DNA of 33,259 nucleotides from Amycolatopsis coloradensis (GCF_037997115.1 NZ_CP150484.1:5868135-5901393); one strand, 5' to 3'. Positions 1 to 7,552 are shown, numbered from the stretch's first letter. The notes: a model not told the origin generated them from the letters alone. Numbers and translations: made by a program.

Positions 1-48
1 GGTCGTGAGTGGTAATGAGCGTTCTAACCCTCATTACCACTCACGACC
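1..48. repeat. Long hairpin, gtcgtgagtgg family, copy 1
   Basis: Perfect 19-bp inverted repeat: left arm 1-19, right arm 30-48, with an inner GTT/AAC stem around a CT loop. It lies 66 bp beyond the stop of the leftward serine protease and probably serves as a bidirectional, U-tract-free terminator. The same arm sequence recurs at 3537, 17732 and 30466. The left side of the element is cut by the window edge. Confidence 0.8.
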
Positions 49-114
49 CCACTCGGTCAGCTTACGTCAGCCAGTTCGGCCCCGTGCTGGATCACGCCAC
101 GTCCGCGATACCCC

Positions 115-834
115 TCAGACGCCGGCGATCTGCTGGATCCAGGGCCGGTACCGCGTGATGTTCGTGTAGGCGGTGGTCGTCTGCCGGTCGCTCGTCGAGG
201 CGACGCCGACCTGACGGCCGGAGGCGAACATCGGGCCACCCGAGTCCCCACCGGCGGTGATGCCGTCGCCGCGGCGCGCGCACACCGCGATGCCGCCGTT
301 GTAGTCACGGCAGGAGACCGACGTGACCGAGACGTTGGCGACCTTCAGGTAGCGGGACTGGCAGTTGATCTCCGAGCCGCACTGGCTGGTCGCGCCCCAG
401 CCGTAGACCTGGACGGTCTGCCCCACGGAGACGTCGGCGGTGGTGCCCAGCGGCGAGTACGTCGCGTTCACCGGCGCGGTGAGCCGCACGATCGCGAGGT
501 CGGCGCTCGGGTGCCGGGTGACGGTGGAGCCGGTGGCCATGGTGCCGCCGCTCTGCTGGTCGAGGCTGCCGATCCGGAAGGTGAACGTACCGCTACTGGC
601 CACGCAGTGCTTCGCGGTCAGGATGTACTGAGGCGCGATGATCGTCGAGGTACAGGTTTGCCTGCCGTTGGCGAAGAGCCTGGCCGCCCACGGGCCGCTC
701 GACGCGTTCTGGCCGCCGATGATCATCGGCTGGACGTCGGAGGAGGGTTCCTCGGCGGACGCCACGGGGGCGGTGACGCCGAGCAGCGCCGCGAAGGCGG
801 TGCCGGCGATCAGGGCGAAGGAGCGCAGTCGCAT
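115..834 (-). CDS. Secreted trypsin-fold (S1) serine protease
   Basis: A 239-aa endopeptidase expected to act outside the cell. It has a Sec signal peptide (residues 1 to about 27, ending ASA), a short propeptide and a mature start at about IIGGQ (38-42), the usual activation site of chymotrypsin-fold enzymes. The catalytic triad is visible as H76 (TAKHC), D112 (SADLAIV) and S198 (GDSGGP). The segment before the nucleophile reads GDGITAGGDSGGP, so the position equivalent to chymotrypsin 189 is not Asp and the usual Cys191 is absent; trypsin-like Arg/Lys specificity is therefore not supported. It is monocistronic, with its promoter side facing the divergent nitroreductase. The ATG lacks a strong Shine-Dalgarno. 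The family call is firm; the substrate is unknown. Confidence 0.9.
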   Translation of the reverse strand: MRLRSFALIAGTAFAALLGVTAPVASAEEPSSDVQPMIIGGQNASSGPWAARLFANGRQTCTSTIIAPQYILTAKHCVASSGTFTFRIGSLDQQSGGTMATGSTVTRHPSADLAIVRLTAPVNATYSPLGTTADVSVGQTVQVYGWGATSQCGSEINCQSRYLKVANVSVTSVSCRDYNGGIAVCARRGDGITAGGDSGGPMFASGRQVGVASTSDRQTTTAYTNITRYRPWIQQIAGV

Positions 835-1113
835 GGTTCCGACTCATTTCTGCGGCCCGGCTTCGGCCGCGCGATGGGGACGGGTGTGCTGATTCTGGTG
901 CGCGGCAAGAGAAACCTGACACCGACGAAAGTCGTGCAGTGGATACCTATCTCTACGCCGCGACACCGCTAAGTGGCGCTCTAGGTAGCGGAACCGCCCG
1001 CCGGTTACGACGACCGGCGTCCGTCCACTTGAGACAGAAGGCGGCATAACTCCAGGGACATAACCCGGCTCCGGGGCTTCCCGAAAACCGGGTCCGCCGC
1101 CAGAATCGCCATC

Positions 1114-1809
1114 ATGACCACAGCACAGTGGACCCCGACCTACGGCGACCCCTTCGAGCCGGTGCCCTACCGTCCGGCGCGCGTGCCCGCGGAAGAATCG
1201 CTGGCCACCGCCGCCGATCTGCGCCGTCGCATGGACACCCGCCGCACCGTGCGGATGTTCTCGACGGACCCCGTGCCCGAACAGGTGGTGGTGGACGCCA
1301 TCGCGGTGGCGGCCACGGCGCCCAGCGGCGCGCATCAGCAGCCATGGACGTTCGTGCTCATCAAGGACGCCGAGACCAAACAGCGGATCCGGGATGCCGC
1401 CGAAGAGGAAGAACGCGTTTCGTACGAGGGCAGGCTCGGCGAGGAGTGGCTGTCCGCCTTGCGGCCGCTGGGCACCGACGCCGTCAAGACCCATCTCACC
1501 GACGCCCCGTACCTCATCGTGGTCTTCCAGCAGCGCTATTTCCTCGACGAGGACGGCACCAAGCACAAGCACTACTACGTCGACGAGTCGGTGGGCATCG
1601 CGGTCGGCATGCTGCTCACGGCGTTGCATCTGTCCGGGCTGGCCGCGTTGACGCATACGCCGTCGCCGATGCGGTTCCTCGGCGAACTGCTCGAGCGGCC
1701 GCAGAACGAGAAGGCGTTCGCCGTCATCCCGGTCGGCTACTCGGCGGACGACTGCGTGGTGCCGAATCTGGTGCGCAAGTCGATCGACCAGGTGCTGATC
1801 CGCCGGTGA
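1114..1809 (+). CDS. Iodotyrosine deiodinase-like FMN nitroreductase
   Basis: A 231-aa flavoprotein of the nitroreductase superfamily. FMN-phosphate-binding arginines lie in RRTVRMFS (43-50), with the APSGAHQQPW segment (69-78). It resembles the iodotyrosine deiodinase (IYD) branch rather than ordinary NAD(P)H nitroreductases: the three residues that clamp the halotyrosine zwitterion in human IYD (E157, Y161, K182) have matches at E100, Y104 and K125 with identical spacing (4 and 21). The motifs HYYVDESVGIAVGMLLTAL and the C-terminal VPNLVRKSIDQ also follow IYD. Known IYD members remove iodide, bromide or chloride from halotyrosines using FMN. A cytosolic role is expected, as no signal is seen. 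The start is an ATG without a clear Shine-Dalgarno. It stands alone, followed by a hairpin at 1816. BluB-like or general nitroreductase activity is the alternative. Confidence 0.85.
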   Translation: MTTAQWTPTYGDPFEPVPYRPARVPAEESLATAADLRRRMDTRRTVRMFSTDPVPEQVVVDAIAVAATAPSGAHQQPWTFVLIKDAETKQRIRDAAEEEERVSYEGRLGEEWLSALRPLGTDAVKTHLTDAPYLIVVFQQRYFLDEDGTKHKHYYVDESVGIAVGMLLTALHLSGLAALTHTPSPMRFLGELLERPQNEKAFAVIPVGYSADDCVVPNLVRKSIDQVLIRR

Positions 1810-1815
1810 CCGTCC

Positions 1816-1851
1816 GCGCGGCCCGGGTGTGTACGCGCACCCGGGTTGCGC
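1816..1851 (+). terminator. Hairpin after the nitroreductase gene
   Basis: Arms 1816-1829 and 1838-1851 pair at 12 of 14 positions around an 8-nt loop, starting 7 bp after the stop codon. There is no T tract, as is usual for actinomycete hairpin terminators. Confidence 0.6.
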
Positions 1852-1878
1852 GAAACCCCGGACAACAAGCATTCAAAT

Positions 1879-1904
1879 TGCGCAATAGTGCAGTTTATTG
1901 CACA
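1879..1904 (+). promoter_or_regulatory. Putative operator and promoter of the GH109 gene
   Basis: An AT-rich inverted repeat, TGCGCAATA (1879-1887) and TATTGCACA (1896-1904), matches at 8 of 9 positions and sits about 80 bp before the GH109 start. Just downstream, TTGACA at 1919-1924 is a good -35; the best -10 (CAGGGT, 1943-1948, spacer 18) is weak. A sugar-responsive repressor is plausible, but no regulator gene is adjacent. This is inference from sequence symmetry. Confidence 0.4.
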
Positions 1905-1983
1905 CTTTGGCGCATCTCTTGACATATCCGGCGGCGATTGGACAGGGTCTGGGCACCGAAGGCGACACGAAGGAGTGTTCTTC

Positions 1984-3372
1984 ATGGCCGACCTGCCCTC
2001 TGTCTCCCGGCGGACACTGTTCGGCGGCGCGCTCGCCGCCGGGGCGCTCGCCGCGATCCCGACGAGCGCGACCGCGGCGGAAGAGGCGGAAAGCGCGCCC
2101 CGCCGTCCTGGTCAGCGCAGCATGATCGGGGTCCCGTTCGAGCGGCACCAGACCGTCCGGATCGCGCTCATCGGTCTCGGCAACCGCGGCATGTCCATGA
2201 TCGGCGGGTGGAGCGCCGTCCCGGGCGCCGTGGTCACCGCGGTCTGCGACATCCGCGCCGAGCGCGCGAAGGCCGCCGCGGACAAACTCGCCGCCGGTGG
2301 GCGTCCTCGCCCGGCTGAGTACGGCGGATCCGCCGACGCCTACCAGAAGATGCTCTCCCGCGACGACATCGACCTCGTTTACATCGCCACCCCGTGGGAG
2401 TTCCACTACCCCCAGGGCAAGGCGGCGCTGCTGTCCGGCAAGCACGTCGGCGTCGAACTCCCCATCGCCACCGAGCTCGACCAGTTGTGGGACCTCGTCA
2501 ACACCAGCGAGCAGACCCGCAAACACCTGTTCCTGGCCGAGAACTGCAGTTATGGCCGCAACGAGCTGGCCATCCTCAAGATGGCGCACGAAGGCGTCTT
2601 CGGCGAGGTCACCAACGGACACGGCGGCTATTTGCACGACCTGCGCGAACTGCTGTTCTCCGACACTTATTACACCGACGCGTGGCGCCGGAAGTGGCAC
2701 ACCCGCAGCACCGCGAGTTTCTACCCGATGCACGGCCTCGCGCCGATCGCCGCCTGCATGGACGTCAACCGCGGCGACCGGTTCGCCACGTTGCGCGCCA
2801 CGGCGACCGAGCCGAAGGGGCTCGCCGACTACCGGAAACGCCACATGCCGCCGGGCCACCCGTCGTGGAAAGAGACCTACATCAACGGCGACCTGGTGAC
2901 CTGCCTGATCGAGACCGAGCAGGGCCGGATCATCCGCGCCGAGCACGACGTCAGCTCGCCGCGTCCGTACAGTCGCATCAACAGCCTCGCCGGCAGCCGC
3001 GGCATCGTGGAGGACTACCCCGCCCGGATCTACGTCGAGCCCGACCACAGCGGCCACGCGTGGAAGGACTTCGGGCCGTACCGCGACCGTCACGACCACT
3101 GGCTGTGGAAGAAGCTCAAGGACGACCCGAACCTCGGCGGGCACGGCGGCATGGACTACGTGCTGCAGTGGCGGATCGTGCAGCAGATGCGCGCCGGGCT
3201 GGTGCCGGACATCGACGTCTACGACTCGGCGGTCTGGTGCTCCCCCGTGCCCTTGAGCGTGGTCTCCCTCGCTCGCGGCGGGAAACCGGTCGCGGTGCCG
3301 GACTTCACGCGCGGTGGCTGGACGAAACCCCGGGCGGGGCTGGACTCGCAGCCTTCGGAGATGCCCGGCTAG
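1984..3372 (+). CDS. Tat-exported Gfo/Idh/MocA protein, GH109-type glycosidase
   Basis: A 462-aa protein. The start is ATG 1984 with AAGGAG 8 nt upstream; the frame is open further upstream, but that part crosses the promoter. Residues 1-32 form a Tat signal (SRRTLFGG) ending in an Ala-rich region. A Rossmann NAD-binding motif GLGNRG (64-69) and the acidic CDIR (88-91) follow, then the Gfo/Idh/MocA C-terminal sheet containing GGYLHDLRE (214-222) and KWHTRSTASFYPMHG. The layout matches family GH109 alpha-N-acetylgalactosaminidases, which keep NAD tightly bound and cleave by transient oxidation and elimination. Folded Tat export would carry the NAD cofactor out, as expected. Other Gfo/Idh/MocA oxidoreductases are the alternative; substrate specificity cannot be read from the sequence. 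Confidence 0.85.
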   Translation: MADLPSVSRRTLFGGALAAGALAAIPTSATAAEEAESAPRRPGQRSMIGVPFERHQTVRIALIGLGNRGMSMIGGWSAVPGAVVTAVCDIRAERAKAAADKLAAGGRPRPAEYGGSADAYQKMLSRDDIDLVYIATPWEFHYPQGKAALLSGKHVGVELPIATELDQLWDLVNTSEQTRKHLFLAENCSYGRNELAILKMAHEGVFGEVTNGHGGYLHDLRELLFSDTYYTDAWRRKWHTRSTASFYPMHGLAPIAACMDVNRGDRFATLRATATEPKGLADYRKRHMPPGHPSWKETYINGDLVTCLIETEQGRIIRAEHDVSSPRPYSRINSLAGSRGIVEDYPARIYVEPDHSGHAWKDFGPYRDRHDHWLWKKLKDDPNLGGHGGMDYVLQWRIVQQMRAGLVPDIDVYDSAVWCSPVPLSVVSLARGGKPVAVPDFTRGGWTKPRAGLDSQPSEMPG

Positions 3373-3481
3373 GCCGTGCGGCTCGTGAGCGGTGAGGACG
3401 GTCAGGGAGGGGCAAGGCAAAGGTGGCGTGATCGAGTCAGTGGTGGAGTAGGCCACCAAGGAGCCTGGCGCGCCTTTGACC
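3373..3481. other. Intergenic stretch with a degenerate half repeat
   Basis: Non-coding spacer after the GH109 gene. It holds ctcgtgagcggtgaggac at about 3382-3399, a diverged single arm of the gtcgtgagtgg hairpin family with no matching partner arm nearby. With the composite repeat that follows, it makes up the 347-bp gene-free stretch up to the cyclase stop. No RNA gene or ORF with coding character is seen. Confidence 0.45.
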
Positions 3482-3726
3482 GTCCACAAGGGACACAGGT
3501 CAGGGAAAGTGTCCGTTCTGAGTACTTTGCACTGAGGTCGTGAGTGGCAATGAGCGTTCTAACCCTCATTACCACTCACGACTGCCCTCGCGAACCGCAC
3601 ATTCATCCACTAATCAGACATATCGCCACTCGAAGGTGTCCCTTGTGGACACTCAAGGCGCGACCGGCTCCCATGGCCGGTCCGGCCTCTGACTTACCCT
3701 CGATAACCATCCTTGCCACTCACGAC
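3482..3726. repeat. Composite nested inverted-repeat element, copy A (245 bp)
   Basis: Ordered parts: GTCCACAAGGGAC (3482-3494); the family hairpin with arms 3537-3554 and 3565-3582 (one mismatch); a cgaaccgcac block (3591-3600); GTCCCTTGTGGAC (3638-3650), the exact reverse complement of the first part; and a lone right arm ccactcacgac ending at 3726. The same order of parts, over the same total length, occurs at 30411-30655. The right end overlaps the last codons of the leftward cyclase gene and supplies its TGA stop (3720-3722). It probably acts as terminator or 3' processing structure; a small non-autonomous mobile repeat is the alternative. Confidence 0.65.
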
Positions 3727-4535
3727 GAGTAGCGAGGTACGACACGGTAGACACGGAGGTCCTTCGGGGTCCCCTTGGCGCGGAAACTCCGGCGCGGTCG
3801 CACGATCACCGCGCCGGGGTCCAGCTCGTCGACGACACTTCCGCTGGCCAGCACCTCGTCGCCGTCGGCGGCGGCCATGACGCGGGCGGCGATGTTCACG
3901 TCGACGCCGAGGTAGTCGTTACCGACCCGCCGCGGATTCCCTCGATGAAGCCCCGCGCGCAGGTGCGGGAGATAGCCCTCGGCCTTGATCACGCTCACGG
4001 CGGAGCACGTCTCGTAAGCGGCGTTCACCGCCTCGCCCGGATCGGCGAACACGGCCATCACGCCGTCGCCGAGGCCCTTCACGATGCTGCCGCGATGCCC
4101 GGTGACGACCGATTCGGTCACTTCGCCGACCGAACGCAGCAGCTCCAGCACGCGTTCGTCCCCCGCCTGCAACGCCCATGTCGAGAAGCCGACCAGATCG
4201 GTGAACAGCACCGTGATCCCGTCCGCGGACATCGGCGGCGCGCCGGTCCGGCGGATGGCCTGCCAGGCCTGCACGGCGGCCAGCCCCAGCTCACGGGTGG
4301 CGCTGGGCCGGTCCGCGCCCGCCTCGGCGAGCAGCCGGGCGAGCCGGTCGGACGAGCGGCCTGTCGACGGCGCCAGCGGGTCACCCGGGACCAGTCTGCG
4401 GAGGAACCGCGCCCCGCGCACCAGTTCGCCGCGCTGATCCGTCGCGCGCAGGAACCTGCGGGTCCGGAGGTGCCACGGCTCGGGTCGTTCGGTCACGATC
4501 AAGACCCTAGCCCGCTCACCTCGCGTCCGTCGCAC
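3720..4535 (-). CDS. Class III adenylate/guanylate cyclase domain protein
   Basis: A 271-aa cytosolic protein expected to make cAMP (or cGMP). The catalytic homology domain spans about residues 107-265: metal-binding aspartates D113 (FTDLVGFS) and D157 (GLGDGVMAVF), K153 just before the second Asp, and the N214/R218 pair of VNIAARV that stabilises the transition state. All main catalytic positions are present, so it looks active as a homodimer. The first 100 residues are Arg-rich and match no domain I can name; no membrane segment is visible. The start is uncertain: GTG at 4535 or GTG at 4496 (beginning TERPEPW), neither with a strong Shine-Dalgarno. The stop codon lies inside repeat copy A. 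It is a single gene, convergent with GH109. Confidence 0.85.
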   Translation of the reverse strand: MRRTRGERARVLIVTERPEPWHLRTRRFLRATDQRGELVRGARFLRRLVPGDPLAPSTGRSSDRLARLLAEAGADRPSATRELGLAAVQAWQAIRRTGAPPMSADGITVLFTDLVGFSTWALQAGDERVLELLRSVGEVTESVVTGHRGSIVKGLGDGVMAVFADPGEAVNAAYETCSAVSVIKAEGYLPHLRAGLHRGNPRRVGNDYLGVDVNIAARVMAAADGDEVLASGSVVDELDPGAVIVRPRRSFRAKGTPKDLRVYRVVPRYSS

Positions 4536-4730
4536 CTGTCACCGAGGTGACAAGAATGCGGACACCATTTCCCCTTTCCTCCCCCGCATGACAATTCACG
4601 AACTCGCCATTCCACATACGCGTGACAAGATCGAAGCGCAAAGAAAACGCGAGAGATCTTTTCCTTTCCTCGTTGGTGACTTTCCACCTACATTCAGTTT
4701 CGAGCCCATTCAACGATGAAAGGACCTGAC

Positions 4731-5327
4731 ATGACGGAAACCCTCGTACGGAAGGGTGTTCGGCGGTTCTGCGTGGCCGGGATCGCGGCCGCGGTCGCCG
4801 GGACGGTCATGCTCGCCGCGGCGGGAACCGCTGCCGCCGTCGAAAAGAATCTCACGTACAAGGGCGGCTTCCCCATCATCGGCGACCAGAAGGTCGCCGT
4901 GGTCGTGAAGGCGGAAATCCCGGCGGCGGCGAAGGCCGGGGAGCCGGTTTCGGTGCCGTTCACCCTCGACGTCGACGCCGGTCAGGCCGCGGGCGACGGG
5001 CTCCGGCTCGTCGGTGCCAAGAAGCTCTCCGGCTCGATCGGCTCGAAGGTGAACATCGCGCTCGGCGAGCAGAAGATCTCGATCCCCATCGAGCTGCCGA
5101 TCCCGGACACCGAGGTACCCGCCGAAGGGCCGCTGAAGTTCACCGCGCAGGGCAAGGTCGACTTCACCATCCCCGCGGGCACCCCCGCCGGCGAGGCGAC
5201 CAGCAGCGTGGACGCCGCGGCGACCTCGCATATCGTCACCGACAGCTCGCTCGGCGAGTTCGACGTCCAGCTCGCGCTCGACCCGCCCGACCAGGACGCC
5301 GTCCTCGGCAAGACGACCATCAGCTGA
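4731..5327 (+). CDS. Secreted DUF6801-like beta-rich protein
   Basis: A 198-aa exported protein of unknown function. ATG 4731 is preferred over ATG 4716 because GAAAGGA lies at the right distance upstream of 4731. A signal peptide covers residues 1 to about 38 (positive RKGVRR, then a hydrophobic stretch ending GTAAAVE). The mature part begins NLTYKGGFPIIGDQ, recalling actinomycete DUF6801 domains (pattern LxYxCxFPxxG), but the usual cysteine is replaced by Gly and the whole mature protein lacks Cys. Alternating Val/Ile/Pro-rich strands suggest an immunoglobulin-like fold. A strong hairpin follows at once, so it is monocistronic. The DUF assignment rests on motif resemblance only. Confidence 0.65.
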   Translation: MTETLVRKGVRRFCVAGIAAAVAGTVMLAAAGTAAAVEKNLTYKGGFPIIGDQKVAVVVKAEIPAAAKAGEPVSVPFTLDVDAGQAAGDGLRLVGAKKLSGSIGSKVNIALGEQKISIPIELPIPDTEVPAEGPLKFTAQGKVDFTIPAGTPAGEATSSVDAAATSHIVTDSSLGEFDVQLALDPPDQDAVLGKTTIS

Positions 5328-5333
5328 ACCCCC

Positions 5334-5366
5334 GTCTTCCCCCGGCTCGGCGAGCCGGGGGAAGAC
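5334..5366 (+). terminator. Strong hairpin terminator
   Basis: A perfect 15-bp stem (5334-5348 with 5352-5366) closes on a GGC loop 6 nt after the stop of the secreted protein. It has no U tract. It separates this gene from the promoter that follows 6 bp later. Confidence 0.85.
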
Positions 5367-5371
5367 GCGTC

Positions 5372-5402
5372 TTGACCTCCAGCGCACTGGAGGTCACAAG
5401 CT
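5372..5402 (+). promoter_or_regulatory. MerR-type operator/promoter, leaderless gene
   Basis: TTGACC (5372-5377) and CAAGCT (5397-5402) are separated by 19 bp, the over-long spacer typical of MerR-family promoters. The spacer is filled by a perfect 10-bp inverted repeat, TGACCTCCAG (5373-5382) and CTGGAGGTCA (5387-5396). A transcription start about 7 nt after the -10 falls on the ATG at 5410, which has no Shine-Dalgarno, so the transcript is probably leaderless. No MerR-type regulator is encoded in the window. Confidence 0.65.
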
Positions 5403-5409
5403 GTCGATC

Positions 5410-6225
5410 ATGTGGATCTGCGACAGGTGCGGTATCGAACATCCCGCCACTCCCGAGCCTCCCCGGTGCGTTCTCGACCGAGGCGAGGTCGGCATCGAGG
5501 AAGCCGGTGACCTCGGCGCGCACACCGGACGCTGGTGGACGCACGAGGAACTGATCTCCGTGCCGCACAAGACCTTGCACCGCGATCACGGACGCGGCCT
5601 GCACAGCATCAAACGGGAGCCGAACCTCGCGATCGGGCACTGGTCGTTCATCGCGGTGACCCCGGCGGGCACCCTGCTCTGGGACCCACCGTCCTGGTTG
5701 GACACCGAGGTGCTCGACGTCGTGCGCGGGCTCGGCGACGTCGCCGTGATCGCCACCAGCCATCCGCACATGTTCGGCGCCCAGCTCGGCTGGAGCCGTG
5801 CGCTGGGCGGGGTTCCGGTGCTGGTCAACGAACGCAACCGCGAATGGCTGCCCGCCCCCGATCCGGCGTTCGAGTTCTGGGACGAGCGCGTGGAACCCCT
5901 GCCGGGCCTCGAACTCGTCCGGCTCGGCGGGCATATGCGCGGCAGCGCCGTGGCCAGGACGCCGGACGGCAGCATCCTGGCCGGGGACACGATCTCGGGC
6001 GGGCTCGCGCCGGACTGGGTTTCGTTCCAGCGCAACTTCCCCAAGCACATCCCGCTGTCGGGAGCCGTGGTCCGCCGCATCGTCGACCGGCTCGACGAGT
6101 TCTCCTACGACCGCCTCTACACCCTCGGTGGTGACACCATCGACCGGGATGCCCGCGCGGTGGTGCGCCGAAGCGCCGAAACCCATATCCGGTGGGTGAA
6201 CGGCGACCTCGACCACCTCACTTGA
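5410..6225 (+). CDS. Metallo-beta-lactamase-fold protein with N-terminal Cys knuckle
   Basis: A 271-aa cytosolic protein. It opens with a short zinc-ribbon-like knuckle, C4-x2-C7-G with a further C20 but no fourth Cys. The rest resembles MBL-fold hydrolases: the metal motif region reads SHPHMFG (117-123), in place of the canonical HxHxDH, so the Asp-His half is missing; later H175 (GGHMRGSA) and D193 (AGDTIS) match the third and fourth ligand positions. The active site is therefore diverged and may hold one metal or none. It sits under a MerR-type promoter and its 3' end overlaps the convergent MFS gene by 8 bp. Stress or metal response is suggested by the promoter only; the substrate is unknown. 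Confidence 0.75.
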   Translation: MWICDRCGIEHPATPEPPRCVLDRGEVGIEEAGDLGAHTGRWWTHEELISVPHKTLHRDHGRGLHSIKREPNLAIGHWSFIAVTPAGTLLWDPPSWLDTEVLDVVRGLGDVAVIATSHPHMFGAQLGWSRALGGVPVLVNERNREWLPAPDPAFEFWDERVEPLPGLELVRLGGHMRGSAVARTPDGSILAGDTISGGLAPDWVSFQRNFPKHIPLSGAVVRRIVDRLDEFSYDRLYTLGGDTIDRDARAVVRRSAETHIRWVNGDLDHLT

Positions 6226-7531
6226 TCGCGCGTTTGTCCTTGCCTCGGAAGGTCAACGCGATGGCCCCCGCCATCGCCATGAAGAAGGCGACGGCCCACA
6301 TCCCGGCGCGGAAGCTCCCGGTCAAACCCTGCAACCAGCCGGTGAGATAGGGGCCGACGAAGCCCGACAGGTTACCGAAGGAGTTGATCAGGCCGATCCC
6401 GGCGGCGGCGCCGACTCCGGTCAGGAAGGCGTTCGGCAGCTGCCAGAACACCGGGATCGCGGTGAACACGCCGACCGCGCAGAGGGTCACCGCGATCATC
6501 ACCCACAGCGGCGAGCCGAGATACAGCGCGGCGGCGATCGCGACCGCGCCGACGAACGCGGCGATGGCGACATGCCCGGCCCGTTCACCGGTGCGGTCGG
6601 AATGGCGTGCCCACAACACCATGGCGACGGCGGCCACGGCGTACGGGATCGCCGTGATGAGCCCGATCTCCACGATGCTGTAGTTGGTCTGGAACTGCTC
6701 CTGGAAGCCCTTGATCACCTGCGGGAGGAAGAAGGCGAGCACGTAGAGGCCGAAGATGATCCCGAAGTAGACGGCGCTCAGCGCGAGCACACGCGGATCG
6801 GTCAGCGCCGATCGGGTGCTCACCTCCTTGCCGACCTCACGGATGTCTTCCGCGTCGATCGCCGACTGCAACGCCGTGCGCTCACCAGGGGTCAGCCACT
6901 TCGCGTCCTTCGGCTTGCTCGGCAGCAGGAAAAACACCGCCACCCCGAGCAGGATCGACGGCACCCCTTCGGCGAAGAACATGAACCGCCAGCCGGCGTC
7001 GAAACCCAGGACGCCGTCGCCGTGCTTGATGAGCAGGGAGGAGACCGGGCTGCCGATGACCGACGAAAGCGGCACCGCGAGGAAGAACAGCGCGACGATC
7101 TTGGCCCGCTGCTTTCGCGGGAACCAGTAGGTCAGGTACAGGATGATGCCGGGGAAGAACCCGGCCTCGGCGATCCCGAGCAGCACCCGGACGATGTAGA
7201 AGCTGACCTCGCCCTGGATGAACGCGGTGGCCGAGGCGACGATGCCCCAGGTGACCATGATCCGCGCGATCCAGATCCGGGCGCCGACCTTGTGCAGGAT
7301 GACGTTGCTGGGCACCTCGAAGAAGAAGTACCCGACGAAGAACAGGCCCGCGCCGAGCCCGTAGGCGGCCGAGCTGATGCCGAGGTCGGCGTTCATGGTG
7401 AGCGCCGCGAACCCGACGTTGACCCGGTCGAGATAGTTGAGCAGATAGAGCAGCCCGAGTAACGGGACCAGCCGGATCATCGCCTTGCGCACCGCTGGCG
7501 CGGTGGACACCTCTGCCGTCTGTTCGTCCAT
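6218..7531 (-). CDS. MFS transporter, anion:cation symporter type
   Basis: A 437-aa inner-membrane protein with about 12 hydrophobic segments and a cytosolic central loop near residues 195-235 (LLPSKPKDAKWLTPGERTAL). The signature YLLNYLDRVNVGFAAL (29-44) and the later WFPRKQRAKI and LPSKPKDA stretches are typical of the ACS branch (tartrate, phthalate, glucarate, nicotinate and similar organic acids taken up with protons). The start is ATG 7531, 21 bp after the stop of the upstream membrane protein, so read-through is possible; a TACACT box (7540-7545) placed for a leaderless start is an alternative. It overlaps the MBL gene tail to tail. The substrate is unknown; no catabolic gene lies beside it. 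Confidence 0.9.
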   Translation of the reverse strand: MDEQTAEVSTAPAVRKAMIRLVPLLGLLYLLNYLDRVNVGFAALTMNADLGISSAAYGLGAGLFFVGYFFFEVPSNVILHKVGARIWIARIMVTWGIVASATAFIQGEVSFYIVRVLLGIAEAGFFPGIILYLTYWFPRKQRAKIVALFFLAVPLSSVIGSPVSSLLIKHGDGVLGFDAGWRFMFFAEGVPSILLGVAVFFLLPSKPKDAKWLTPGERTALQSAIDAEDIREVGKEVSTRSALTDPRVLALSAVYFGIIFGLYVLAFFLPQVIKGFQEQFQTNYSIVEIGLITAIPYAVAAVAMVLWARHSDRTGERAGHVAIAAFVGAVAIAAALYLGSPLWVMIAVTLCAVGVFTAIPVFWQLPNAFLTGVGAAAGIGLINSFGNLSGFVGPYLTGWLQGLTGSFRAGMWAVAFFMAMAGAIALTFRGKDKRAIK

Positions 7532-7552
7532 CCGCGCGAGTGTAGAGGGCGA

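Noticed and set aside
844..1872. 342-codon frame antisense to the nitroreductase
   Set aside because: Composition is typical of a shadow frame and it runs through both flanking promoter regions.
1873..3489. 538-codon open frame antisense to the GH109 gene
   Set aside because: High-GC genes leave long antisense frames open. The sense protein has family motifs, a signal peptide and a ribosome site; the antisense one has none.
3544..3732. Short rightward ORF beginning MAMSVLTLITTHD, similar at its start to one at 30486 (MAIRVLTLLSTHD)
   Set aside because: The likeness comes from the shared hairpin DNA of the repeat family. The ORFs diverge after it, lack ribosome sites and coding bias, and copy A ends over another gene.
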